64,000 nt of DNA, from positions 32,867,028 through 32,931,027 of the forward strand of contig CM055068.1 of NCBI GenBank assembly GCA_029204045.2, read 5' to 3'. Source of the DNA: Tillandsia leiboldiana. Lineage: Eukaryota > Streptophyta > Magnoliopsida > Poales > Bromeliaceae. Position 1 is the stretch's first letter. Each line of letters opens with the position of its first letter. The notes under the pieces are model-generated. The model saw only the letters and a list, made by a program, of their open reading frames with translations, had not been told where the DNA came from and made no database searches. This document shows positions 33,943 through 45,491 of the stretch, in pieces. Made by a program: the position numbers and the translations under genes.

Positions 33943-34329
33943 GAAGGATCAGGCACGTCCCACCGGAAATCGAGATACCCGACCACCATTGGAGCTAGCA
34001 GGAGTGAGACAAAGAGAGGGAGAATACAAGGTCACTATTTCCTCGGCGGGCAAGGCGAGGAGGGCCGAGACTCGAACTTATCGAACTCCTACAAACGGCG
34101 AAGAAGGCAGGAGTGTTGCGCAGCCTGAACTCCTCCAAAAGATGGAGGCAAAGGCCAGCCTTCACTCTAAAGATCTTCATAAATACAACCATCCATAAAC
34201 ATCTTGAAGCCGGCTAGGCCACCGTGCATAAGATCCCGAATTGGTAGATCATATACGGGGGCCTTCCCATGAGAAACCCGATTAGAACTACAAGTTCGGG
34301 AAGAGATTTTGGCGGCCGACGACAAGACG
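33943..34329 (+). other. Tat element, post-pol non-coding region (left half)
   Basis: There are no recognisable domains. The base composition and CGGCCGA-type words match the right half at 37164-37600 and the Tat LTRs. It ends at the CCGCC duplication (34330-34334) of the solo LTR inserted here. Confidence 0.5.
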
Positions 34330-35029
34330 CCGCCTGTAGTATCCGGACTTTTCGGACATCGTCCATGAACCTTGTCGGGATAGGTTTAGCTATAGTAGCG
34401 TCCCTCATTATGATCCTTAGTGGGTAGTGTGTTGGCGTTCGTTCTTATTTTTCGGTGATAGAGCTCGTGAAACGTTGAACGGCGGTGCGATCGGATCTGA
34501 AATCCGACTCCCGGATATCCCGGAATAGAATTTCGAAGTTCGCGGTGTCTGTATCACGCATCGAAATCTGTGCCTCTTAATTTGCATGCTTTTTGAGGCA
34601 ACGGGGTTGGTTCCTCTTGGGTCAGACTTGGGTTTGTTTAGCTGTACGAGAGTGAAAACGAAATCAGCCTTTTTGACCTCCTTTCTTAATCCTTATTTTG
34701 TACGCTCGAGGGTTTGGGGTTTTCGTTTATTTTAGGGTTGGGGTTTTTCCTTGATATGTATATAAATACCGACATTTTACCCTAAGAAAAGGAATTACGC
34801 CTACCCTAGCCGCCAGCCGCGTAGAGAGAGAGAGAGATGGAGGCCGGGAACGGGACGGGGAACGGATCCGGAGTCTTCTTCGGGGAGCGATCGGATCATC
34901 TTCTCCGTTACGGTGAGGTGAGTTTTGTGTGTTCTTGGGTATCCTTCGCCTAGGGTTACGGGTTTTTCCTTAGAGGTTTTGGAGTCGGGATGCCCTAGCC
35001 ATGGTCGTCGCCACCGCCGTTGTTGCAGC

Positions 35030-35600
35030 CACCGCCGCGCCGCCGCCCGCACGGGCACGCGCCAGCGCGGGGCATCCTGCAGCCGCGTCACCCGCGCGGG
35101 AACGCGTCCACGCGGGGCACCCTGCAGCCGCGCCGCCGCCCACGTGGGCACGCGCCCGCGCGGGGCATCCTACAGCCGCGCCGCCCGCGCGGGCACGCGC
35201 CCGCGCGGGGCACCCTGCAGCCGCGCCGCCGCCCGCGCGGGGCATCCTGCAGCCGCGCCACCCGCGCGGGCAAGCGTCCGCACGGGGCATCCTGCAGCCG
35301 CGCCGCCGCGCGGGCACGCGCCCGCGCGGGGCACCCTGCAGCCGCGCCGCCGCCCGCCGGGGCATCCTGCAGCCGCGCAACCCACGCGGGCACGCGTCCG
35401 CGCGGGGCACCGTGCAGCCGCGCCACCGCCCTCGCGGGAATGCGCCCGCAAGGGGCCTCGCTGCCGTCGCGCTGTTGCCGCGCCACCTCGCCTGCGCGGC
35501 CTCACCCGCACGGGGCCTTGCCGCCGTCGCGCTGTCGCCGCGCCACCACCGTGCGGGCCTGCACCCGCGCGGGGCCCTGCGGCTATCGCGGCCCCGCTGT
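35030..35600. repeat. GC-rich minisatellite, period about 45-48 bp
   Basis: Units of the form GCGCGGGGCATCCTGCAGCC recur at 35069, 35114, 35162, 35207 and 35239 and onward, decaying after about 35440. Both strands are open in most frames. Confidence 0.85.
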
Positions 35601-36004
35601 GCCGCCGCCGCTCGGCTCCTTTCGTGTTCCCGCCGTGTGCTTTCGTGTCCCGACTGTTACTTACTTATTTTGAGTCATTCGAATGTCGAGTCTTCGCAAT
35701 CAACTTTCGGTCATAACTGTTGTGTTATCTGGGGACTCCGTAGGTCGGGGTGTCGTCCGGGGGGGGGGGCGGAGCCGCGAGTCGACTTCGGGTGGTCCGG
35801 TTAACACTGGTTGAGGTGGGTACCTTCTCTGTCATTTCTGGAATTCAGTATTTCATATTATGTTTATGCATGAGCATAACAATACATACATCGTGATCCC
35901 AACTAACCCCCATTTTTCACATGCATCTTTATTACCACTATCTACGGCGACCGAGGGTCGCACTGTCTTACAACACACATGATCCTTAATTTGTGAGCCC
36001 ATGG

Positions 36005-36298
36005 TTGCTTGCACGCACACCAGCGGTTTGGCCACCGCACTGGTGTATTTTTTTGGAAAGATGGCACGTTGGCCCGTGTACCCCACGACTAGTGATGATG
36101 GGGACCCCTCGCGGTTACTCAGGGGCCGCACGAGTTTCCGTGGAGGGGTTATTGCTTGCACGCACACCGGCAGTTTGGCCACCGCACTGGTATATTTTTT
36201 CGGAAAGATGGCACGTTGGCCCGTGTACCCCACAACTAGTGATGATGGGGACCCCTCGCGGTTACTCAGGAGCCGCACGAGTTTCCGTGGAGGGGTTA
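36005..36298. repeat. 147-bp tandem duplication
   Basis: Two copies start at TTGCTTGCACGCACACC (36005 and 36152) and differ by only a few bases. A single related block is seen in reverse orientation at about 26190-26310 in the other solo LTR, so the duplication arose in this copy or subfamily. Confidence 0.85.
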
Positions 36299-36310
36299 TA
36301 AGGAACAAGG

Positions 36311-36565
36311 AGGGGCAGGTGCACATATTTAAATGTTATAGGAGCAGGTGCACATATTTGAATGTTACAGGGGCAGGTGCATATATTTGAATGTTACAGG
36401 GGCAGGTGCACATATTTGAATGTTACAGGGGCAGGTGCACATATTTGAATGTTACAGGGGCAGGTGCACATATTTGAATGTTACATGGGCAGGTGCACAT
36501 ATTTGAATGTTACAGGGGCAGGTACACATATCTGATTGCTACAGGGGCAGGTGCACATGTTTGAT
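36311..36565. repeat. 29-bp tandem repeat, about nine copies
   Basis: AGGGGCAGGTGCACATATTT followed by GAATGTTAC repeats head to tail; the first and last copies are more diverged. Confidence 0.92.
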
Positions 36566-37163
36566 CGTCATAGGGTACTGTGGATCCTTGGGGGGCGTGG
36601 ACGCTCTGGTGTTTCGGTTTGCTTTACTTTCAGTTTTCCAGTTGTCGCATATATTTTACCCTGTGTTTATGTTGCTTCCTGGTAGTGTCACTGACTCCAC
36701 ACTCTGTGGCAGGTTTGGTCGGGCACGGGCTTGGGACGGATGTGAGGACGATACCGAGGATGTGCTATATTTTTAGTATCTCCATGAGTGACATTTTTAG
36801 GCTTTATACGCGTTATCTTCATAGTAATTAGTTATGTGTAAGTGGATTTGACTGTGCTGTGTGTGGATGTTCAATTACTGTGGTGGTTCCTTTTACTTTC
36901 ATGCTCATTAGCTATTCGGCCTATTTTCAAAACAAGAAAATGTAGTTCTTACTCTCCTTTACTTGTACGGACTAGTGTGGTTAAAGTGAATGTCGTGGAT
37001 GTAACGCCGTGCACGTGCAAAGAAGACTCCGCGTTCGGGGTTGAGGAATTTACACGTGTGGCGGGTCTGGCGCGTGTCGGGGGACATTGGAAAGGAAATA
37101 GAAAAGTTTTTAATAATTCACGTTTTCCGCTTAACTGAAAAACCCCCGGGGCATGACACCGCC

Positions 37164-38563
37164 ATATTCAAATAGGAAGATTGCCTCAAAAGGGTTCCTA
37201 GTGACGGAAAAACCGAAATCGGGATACGCTTGTAGCAGCAACAAAGCACCACGAGTAGTCATATGGGAAGGAGGTGAAGTACGAAAGGCAGTGAGCGTTG
37301 CAGTTTAAATAGGCAAACGGGGGAAAGCGAAATGATGATAGTCGCCCCTCGAAAAGCAACAACATTTAATGAAGGAATGGTGAATGACAGAGTCGCCGTC
37401 CTACGGATGCTGGACCGAAACCAAGAAAGATCAGCACCTGTTTGTGAATCCCTCGATCAGCGAGCAAAACTATTTACCACAAATCCCTCGGACAGTAGGA
37501 TATTCTGCCAGGGTACGAAAGGATAATCGTGAGCTTCGTAATGTGTGCCGGACATTAATCAAGTAAATTTCGACAATCACCCGAATAATACATCAGGCGA
37601 TTGCCGATAGGGTATTATTGAGGTCAAAAATATCGCCACGATAGGGAAGCGACACGTCGAGCCCACCATCGGTTGAAAAAATATCAGCCGATAGAAGAAA
37701 TGGCCGACACAAAAAAGGGTATTCGCGTCTTAACCACGACTAACCTCGGCTCAAGGCAAGTCATCGGACCACCTCAGTCGAATGGTAAGAGGAGGTGAGG
37801 CCATGATTAGCTATCGGCCGTAAAAGGAAAGATCCCAGAAGGAGAAGGCACGAGATATGGGGCGCGAATTGCGTAACTGATTCCGGAAAAGCAAGCAGCG
37901 CCCAGCATCAGAAAGCGCCGAGGAGTGATCCTCGACGCGTCAATCTTGGGGATGAACGTAGACGGGAAAGAGCTACTATCCAACCGAAAAAAAAAATCAA
38001 CTCAAAATGAAGTAGTTGAGAAATGCGCGATTATTTCCCTTGAATCACGCCGATTATCCAAAACGGCGATCATACACCTGGTTCGAGCGAGTATAAATAA
38101 TCAAACCATAGAAGAAAAAAGAATTCTGCAACCTCGTAAGCCAGTGATTACCCCTGCTATTCAATACCTTCAATGCCTGCATTTACAGCTTTCTTAGACT
38201 AAGTTTACCACTTTTCTTACTGCTTTTCTAGCTAGCTTTTCATACTCGCATCTACTGCTTTCCATACAGCTTTCCTAGGAGTAGTTCTAATTGTAATTGT
38301 TACCTTGTAATCCTTTCCCGAGCAATACAATTTTCAAATCGATTGTTCAGGCCGTGTTAATTCTTGTTTTCAAATTCCGATTCGGCTCCTCTAGGCCGAA
38401 CTCTATTGAGAGTTTGATTGAGAAGAATCTGGTCGAGCGGATCTCTCCTTGGCCTAATCGCTTGATAGTTGGGCACGCGGCGCATCACACACAGAGGGTC
38501 AACTCAGAGGCCGATTGTGAACCTTACCCGGCCAACGATCAACTGTTCATTTCGGCCCCAACA
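37164..38563 (+). mobile_element. Tat element 3' region and LTR
   Basis: This continues the Tat element after the solo LTR. The part from about 37600 to 38563 matches 54060-55197 (shared CGGAAAAGCAAGCAGCG-like block, CCTCGTAAGCC block and TATA box) and is taken as the 3' LTR. The TATA box is GTATAAATAA at 38091-38100 and the likely LTR end is GGCCCCAACA at 38563. The LTR start is not resolved; a purine-rich run near 37317-37331 is a candidate polypurine tract. Short open frames (37332-37526, 37925-38197) match nothing known. Confidence 0.6.
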
Positions 38564-39650
38564 GCGGGCAAATTATTATTTTTTTTAAAAAAAAAACGGC
38601 GATACAAGTTGGTGGGATTTAAATATGATACAGAAAATTAAGGATCAATAAATATATAGTATGCAAACATATGTGTGCATGCGCAAGGTGTACTTAAGTG
38701 AAACACTTTTAGAAGTTTGGAATTTCAAATTTTTAAATTTAAAATTTAAGAACAAAAATAAAATTTAGCAAAAGGTTCAGGCACCATTGGTGCAATTTAT
38801 CCAGTAAAAAAAAAGAAAAAGAAAATAGGGAGTGAATTTCACTATACACGACAGTTGAGGGGTTTACTAATAATTTTCAGCAGAACGTGACGGTAAATGG
38901 ACTATTAGGGTAAATTCGTCATTTCATATATTTAGTAAATAGTGAAAAAATTAGACGAGCATTTTTCGCGACGGCCGCGCTTTAAAAGCAGTGTTGAAAC
39001 AGTTGCTCGCAGAGGTCGCGGGTTCCACATCGACAGCCAATCACAACAAGACACGTGTCGCAAGCAGAATCCTTTTTGAGAAAATAAACTCACCTGCTCA
39101 GTTACGTGTGGGACTGCTACACTTAAACACTTTTTTATATAAATTGAGCCCTACTACACATCCCCTCTGCAAAATGAACGGCTGTACCACGTATATCTCA
39201 TTCATTTAGTGAATGCCATATGTTTTACAAAACATATGATGTGGTTACTGAATGAGATATTATTTATTTACGATTAATTTTATATTACTTTTTGTAAATA
39301 TATTTTTATAAAATTAATTTTTTTATATTTATTTTTTAAAAAAAACTAAGTTGTTTAAATATTTAATTTGATTAGTTAGTGAGATAAATTTATTTTTTTA
39401 TTCTTTCAGATATTTTTGTATTATTTTAATAATTAGTATTTTTGAAATGACATATTTGAAAGGACAAAACTAATAGTTTATATATATTCGGTTAAAAAAT
39501 TAATAATAAACTAACGGTAATAAATCAGAAAAATATATATGAATAACTTATAATTTTTAAACGGATAAATATAAAAAAGTTGAACTTTGTAGGAATATAT
39601 CTGTTATTCAATATATTTACAGAAAATTGCATAAAATTAATTATTTTATT
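38564..39650. other. AT-rich intergenic region with a hairpin
   Basis: No gene is seen. At 39199-39262 a TATCTCATTCA...CATATGTTTT arm is followed by AAAACATATG...TGAATGAGATA, an imperfect inverted repeat of about 30 bp per arm with a 2-base loop. The rest is low-complexity AT-rich sequence. Confidence 0.6.
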
Positions 39651-39701
39651 TATTGGATGGATTGCGGGTAGAATGTGCATTTTTTTAGATATATAAATAT
39701 A

Positions 39702-39845
39702 AAATGCTAGATGTATATTCCGAAATAGGTGTATATTTTATATCTCACCCATCTCATGGTGGAGTGAATTTCACTCGTCACTTTGAAGTGACCAGTAAAA
39801 TACACTCCATCCTTAAAGGGCGGGGTGTATATCGTACATCCAAAA
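39702..39845. mobile_element. MITE-like element, copy 1
   Basis: AAAATGCTAG opens a block with a central TCACTTTGAAGTGACCA inverted repeat and ends in a GGGTGTATAT-type block. Diverged relatives lie at 43760-43925 and 44335-44492. The reverse arm TAGCATTT is clearest in the third copy. Confidence 0.55.
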
Positions 39846-40644
39846 ATAAATATAGTAGCTTCACATACGCTAATAGACTCCTCACCTATAAATTATTTTG
39901 AAATCCCCCTTTCACTTTTTGATTGATTTTTTAAAATTTATTTACTTAATTTTAAAAAAATAAATTTTAAATTCAATTGTACTGCTCCGTTATTGAACTG
40001 CTTCCATTTTTTTTAATTTAAACGCCTACTGTTGTAAATAAAATAAAAAAAGGAAAATTCTATTATGTATTAAAATCGTCGATTCAACCATGTTAATTAC
40101 TTTGATTACATTTTAGTTGATAAATTTGAAACGATTCATGATTAACAACTAATTAATCTATTTCGACTTAATTAAATAAAAATAAAATAAAATAAAAGCA
40201 TCAAAAGTTAGAGAAAATATAATTTAAATATAAATAAATAAAATGTGAGGATGCCATTTGGAAATTGCGTATAGTTGAGGGGTTCTCCATACATATTTCC
40301 CGGAAAATGCTACTAAATAATGGGAGGAAAATGGGCGCGGTCTACAACCGCTGCGACTTTGTTAGCCCGGTGAGGTTACCGCCCTATTTTAGTACTGCGC
40401 TAAACAACAAAAAGACGGGTTCGATTTTTGGTAGCTTTAGGTCTATGGCTATCATCATATAATGATGATTAGTGCTAATAGCCAAAATTATAGTAATCAT
40501 CATAATTTCTCTATTCTTTATTGAATTATTTTCTTTCCTAGTTGGAATCACGGCGAAAGCAAGCGAGAGTGCTAATTAATTTGCTCCCAATCTATTCTAT
40601 AGGACTATTTTAATTATCTACACCTAATATCTATATATAAATTT

Positions 40645-41245
40645 AGGGTAATTTCCTACGTACCCCTAAAAATTTCTCTGTTTTCAGATTTACCCCTCTT
40701 AGAAGGCTAATATTAAAACTACCCTTCTTACGTTCCAACTTCTTTTCAAAATACCCCTGAAGTTAAACTCTGTTAGTGTACCGTTTGGAACTGTCGTTAT
40801 CTGTATGTAATTACTATTTTGCCCTTTTAAATAAACCCTAAACCCTAAAACCTTAAACCCCTAAACCCTAAAACCCTAAACCCTAAACCCTAAAACCCTA
40901 AACCCTAAACCCTAAAACCCTAAAAAACCCTAAACCCTAAACCCTAAAACCCTAAACCCTATACCCTAGAACCCTAAAAAATCCTAAACCCTAAAATCCT
41001 AAACCCTAAAAAATCCTAAACCCTAAACCCTAAACCCTAAACCCGGACAAAATAGGTATATCTGATAGTTTTCAACTCCGATTATTATTTAACTCTAGTT
41101 TAAGCCTAGTTAACTTAACAAAGGGAAACGGTAGAGGTATTTTTAATAACGGTGGAACGTATGAAGAGTATATTAGAAAGAGAAAAATAAGAGGGGTAAA
41201 TCAGATATTTCTTCATACTTCAGGGATACACAGGCAATTATCCCT
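40645..41245. mobile_element. MULE-like MITE with a telomeric-repeat core
   Basis: Terminal inverted repeats begin AGGGTAATTTCCTACGTACC on the left and, in reverse complement, AGGGATAATTGCCTGTGTAT on the right. Similarity extends about 190 bp inwards (both arms share GATTTACCCCTCTTA and an ACGTTCCA block). ATAAATTT flanks both ends (40637-40644 and 41246-41253), an 8-bp target duplication (9 bp if the adjoining T is counted), as Mutator-type elements leave. The centre is a roughly 200-bp run of CCCTAAA units. No transposase is encoded. Confidence 0.72.
40838..41043 (+). repeat. Interstitial telomere-type repeat (CCCTAAA)n
   Basis: About 28 units of CCCTAAA and its variants CCCTAAAA and TCCTAAA, the complement of the plant telomere repeat TTTAGGG. 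Imperfections show it is old. It lies wholly between the inverted arms of the element at 40645-41245. Confidence 0.93.
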
Positions 41246-41253
41246 ATAAATTT

Positions 41254-42005
41254 TGATGATTAAATTCATGTGGATATACCTTTTTATTTTGAAGACGGTA
41301 GGGATCATCAATATTTAATTATATTTTTATTATTTTATATTTCTTAATTATTACTATTAAATTAAATAGCTCCCTTTTCAATTATTTTCACCCTTTTTAA
41401 TATATTTTCGGAATTAATAAATAAAATATTTAATTATTTAATAATTATTAATATAATTTTTAGTTTTTCTATAATTTTTTTTTATTTTCTCAAAAAAAAA
41501 AAAACTTATGGTGATCTAGAATAATTTGTGTCTTTTAGTATTCTTATAAATATCTTTTAATATTTTTAGGAGTGTCTCTTAATTTTTCTATAAAAATTAT
41601 AAGTGAATTTAATTATTTAATAATTATTAATGTGACTTTTAGTTTTTCTATAAATCTTTTTGTTTTCACAAAAAAAAAAAAAAAGTATAGTGATTTAGAA
41701 TAATGTGTGTTTTTTAATATTCTTATAAATATCTTTTAATATTTTGGAAGTATCTCTTAGTTTTTTTATAAAAATTATAAGTGAATTAATGCATAAGAAT
41801 AAAATATTTAATTACTTATTAATTATTAATGTGATTTTTAGTTTTTCTATAAGTCCTTTTTGTTTTCTCAAAAAAAAAAAATGATGATTTAGAATAATGT
41901 GTGTCTTTTAGTATTTTTATAAATATATTTTAATATTTTTCAAAGTGTTTCTTAAATTTTTTTTAAAAAAAATATAAATGAATGAATGCATAAGATAATT
42001 GAAAT

Positions 42006-42007
<2 letters not shown>
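41254..42007. repeat. AT-rich tandem array, 180-200-bp units, three copies
   Basis: AATTATTAAT followed by TTTTTAGTTTTTCTATAA recurs at 41443, 41622 and 41821. Each unit also has an A-tract, a GATTTAGAATAATGTGTGT-like block and a TCTTATAAATATCTTTTAATATT-like block. The units are diverged. Confidence 0.75.

Positions 42008-42008
<1 letters not shown>

Positions 42009-42096
<88 letters not shown>
42009..42096. repeat. (AT)n microsatellite, about 44 units
   Basis: An uninterrupted AT dinucleotide run, likely variable between individuals and prone to assembly error. Confidence 0.97.
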
Positions 42097-42098
<2 letters not shown>

Positions 42099-45000
42099 GA
42101 TTCTATGATAAAAAAGACAAGTCAATCTAAGTTGAATTTTCAATTTTTCTTTAAATATGTTCTTTCTAAGTCAATCTAAGTTAATTTTTAAATTTTTTTT
42201 AAAAAAACTTTAGAATATTTTTATTTGCATTAAGATTTTTTTTTTTTATTGTAAGTGAGATAATATTAATTTTTTACTAATTGATTTGATAAAAATAATT
42301 TAGTTTGTATATCAAGTGAGATTATTGTTCATATATATTCTTTGTATTTTTAATTTTTCTTTGTTCAGTAAATTATTTTTTTAGCTCTACAATAACAATT
42401 ATCGGTCACAAAATACGATCACTATATTATATCAATTAATTATAAATTTAAAAATAATGCTACATTGCGCGGATCACTATACTAGTATAATAATAAATTT
42501 TCTTTCTATTTTAATCTTCTTCTATTATTACTCCAACATCTTTCCAAATAATACTGCAACATAATATTTTTTTTTTTTTTCTTTTTTTTGCTCCGTGGAG
42601 AATTCGATTTCGAAATATATTTTATTATTCTTCATAATTTAATGTCGAGTTATAAATAAATGGTCTCTCAAATTAACTGACTAATTATAAATGTAGTCTG
42701 AATATGAGTACAACCAGTGCTATGTTATTTATCAATTTTTTGTTATTTGGTAGAACAAAATTTGTTAAAATAGGAAGATTATCATATTCGCATTATGATA
42801 ACGAGAGATGTTGCAGGCCTGTAGCGAAGCAATTAAAGTAATTTTCAAATCAAAATTTTGACACTGTTTTAGTTATAAAATTATATATTTTACAAACTAT
42901 AAGATAGCAAAGTACTATATCTTCTATGCAAATATATGAATATTTAATATTTTTTACAATGTGAGAATTTTTTTTTCACCTCCTCGACTTCATTTTTTCA
43001 TTCTTCACGTAAATTATAAATTTAAAATATCGAAGGAATGCGACTTGTTTTGTACGTTATAAATTTAGAAAATCGCAGAAATGCAACTTCTTCATCTGCG
43101 TATATATTATAAATTTAAAATTTTTTTTATATAAATATATGAATTCCACTATATTTTGTTATGTGGCAAATTTTTTTTCATCCTCACCGAGCTCATTTCT
43201 TCATTCTATATAAATTTGAAAAATCGAAGGAACGTGTTTTTTATCTACACTAAATCGAATTCCAAAAAAAAATATAAAATAAGTTTTAATCATTGCAATC
43301 ACAAAGAGATATGAAAATCAAACGGCCGAATTTCAGTTTCAAAATTTATATATATATATATTTTAAATTTTTTTTTTTTTGTTTAAGAATATTAAAAATT
43401 CTTAAAGCCAATATAGTGCAAGAGGAGACTCTTAAATTGAATAATTTTTTTTTTTTTTAATTAGGAATTATGATTTTTTTTTTTTTGTTTTTTGTCGAAA
43501 CTATTTTCGAAAACTCAATCAGCGAGGTCGTCGATTTGGTACTACTCTATTATCTCTCAAGCAGTTTTTTTTTTCTTTTGATCTTATTTAATTTTGTGTT
43601 TGTCCATTTTATTCTATATTTTATTTTTTTATATAAAAATTATTTTATTAATAAAATAATTTTTATTTATCGCATCGTGCGAATTCAACTAGTAAACGGT
43701 AAAATGATAAAATTAAAGTATATTACAGGCCTATAATATTTATTGACTTTTTGTATTCCGCAGAATGCTACATATACACCCGGAAAGGAGTGTACATTAT
43801 ACACCCTACCCATCTAATGAATAGAGTGATTTTAGAGATCAATTGAAGTGACATCGTACCAAACCCCCACCCATTTGGATGGATGGGGATGTAGGATGTA
43901 CATCTCACAAAAAGTGTACACTTAGTATTTTGTTTTGTATTCCATTACTATCTTGTCTAACAACAATTTTTTATTCTGAAACAAAGAAAAAAAAAAAAAA
44001 ATCAAATAGCAAGTCCATAATTTTCGAGCAATGGAGTAGCAATGTCAAAAATAAGCTAGAAGGTGTTTGGTTACTTGAAAAAAAAATGAAAAAGTATTTT
44101 TCCAGAAAAAAAAATGATTTCTATAAGAAAAAAAATCTTTCTTTCAATTTTTATTTTGCGACTAAAAAATTTCAAAAATAAAAATATTATTTTCGTGAAA
44201 TTTGAAAAAATTAATATTTTTTTTATAAAATTAGATGAAAAATACTTTTTCAATCAGAAAATATTTTCTAAAATACTTTGAGAAATCAAAACACCTTCTA
44301 AACCACAGGGCATATTAAAATGAAAAATATTTTTATACATTTTATTTTGGATATATATCTTACACTTCATCTATTTTAGAATGTGATGAATTTTACTAGT
44401 CATTTTGAAGTGACTAGTAAAAATTTTTTTATTCTTTGGATAGATGGTATGTGTATTTTATATTTTAAATAGGGTGTATCAATAGCATTTCTTTTTCTTG
44501 CGACCAAACGGACAAAAAATCAAAATTTCTACCAAGTCAAAAAAAATTGAAGTTTCAATCAAATTTATTAATAATTTCACTAAATTAAATAATTTTATTA
44601 TTTTTTAGTAAAAAAACCTATGTTTATTATGGACAAATAACTAATAAGATTATTAAATTTGTTAAAATTTTTAACTAAACTAGATAAAAATACGTACAAA
44701 ACTTATCGAAATAATGAACCATTTTGAACTAGCTATGAAATTTTTTAAAATTTTAATTTTACTGTTCAATTTTTTAATTTACTTGATTTGAATCGGTAAA
44801 TAATGCTTTGATTTTAAAATTTAAGTTAACTATTTACTTTAATAAATTTATAATTATGAGAGTCGTATGGAATAAACTAATTAAACTTATAAATTTAAAT
44901 ATCGCAAACATATTAAAATTATAAAAATCAAAATATCGTTCACTCACTCAAATCAAATAGATTGAAAAATTAAAAAACAAAATTAAAATTTTGTTGAAAA

Positions 45001-45250
45001 ATTAAATAGCCGACTTAAATAATTTATAGTTTAAATAATTTTTATAAATTTTGTATTCTAAGAAATAAAAAAAAGAGTCGAGGGGTCTCTTTAATCAAAT
45101 TTTCTTTTTTAATAAAACATATTATTTATGCACTCCTTCAAAGATGGGGATGAGTGGAAGATCGCAAATAATGAAGTGACGTGTGAAAGACAACTCAATT
45201 TTAGATGGCCTTTTGGAGTGTATGAGTATTGCTCGATTTTAATTAGGGTG
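42097..45250. other. AT-rich intergenic DNA upstream of the bHLH gene
   Basis: No gene is supported. It holds two further MITE-like copies (43760-43925 with TGCTACATATACACCC; 44335-44492 with TCATTTTGAAGTGACTAG and ending AATAGCATTT), plus many A and T tracts. Open frames such as 43470-43736 are low-complexity and not genes. Confidence 0.6.
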
Positions 45251-45491
45251 CTACTGCAGAATTGTCTATTGTCGAGGGGGTTTCCATACATTTTCACCAA
45301 AAAAAAAATGAAAAAGCAAAAAAAAAAAACAAACTTCCAATACTCTCCCTACATGAGACTCCGCCTCTTCCGCAGGGTAAGCTGAAGCAGTTTCAGTTTC
45401 TTCTTCTTCTTCTTCTTCTTCTTCTTCTTCTTTCTCCTTTCTCTGCTCTTCTTGTTTTCGATTCCTGCGTCGCGAGCTCACACTCTCCTAG
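45250..45491 (+). promoter_or_regulatory. Probable 5'-UTR exon and promoter-proximal region of the bHLH gene
   Basis: A (CTT)n pyrimidine tract at about 45398-45432 lies in a CT-rich leader, typical of plant 5' UTRs. The exon would end CTCCTAG before the donor GTGAGC at 45492. The transcription start cannot be fixed from sequence; no strong TATA box stands out. Confidence 0.55.

Larger units (their letters stand above)
34335..37158 (+). mobile_element. Family-2 solo LTR, plus strand
   Basis: The element starts TGTAGTATCCGG and ends CCCCCGGGGCATGACA, flanked by perfect CCGCC duplications at 34330-34334 and 37159-37163. Its 5' part matches the minus-strand start of 25188-28104. A TATAAATA box at 34761-34768 is followed by a GA-rich leader (GAGAGAGAGAGAGATGG near 34822). 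Downstream are a GC-rich array (35030-35600), a 147-bp duplication (36005-36298) and a 29-bp array (36311-36565). The proline/arginine-rich open frames over the GC array are not genes. No internal region remains. Confidence 0.9.

Noticed and set aside
34925..35804. 263-267-aa plus-strand open frames in overlapping frames
   Set aside because: They lie over the 45-48-bp GC-rich array of the family-2 solo LTR; no recognisable domain or start context.
36311..36565. CRISPR-like array of 29-bp repeats
   Set aside because: There are no spacers between units; it is a simple minisatellite inside an LTR.
40838..41043. Chromosome end or fusion scar
   Set aside because: The telomere-type tract is bounded by inverted repeats and a target duplication, so insertion of a MITE explains it better.
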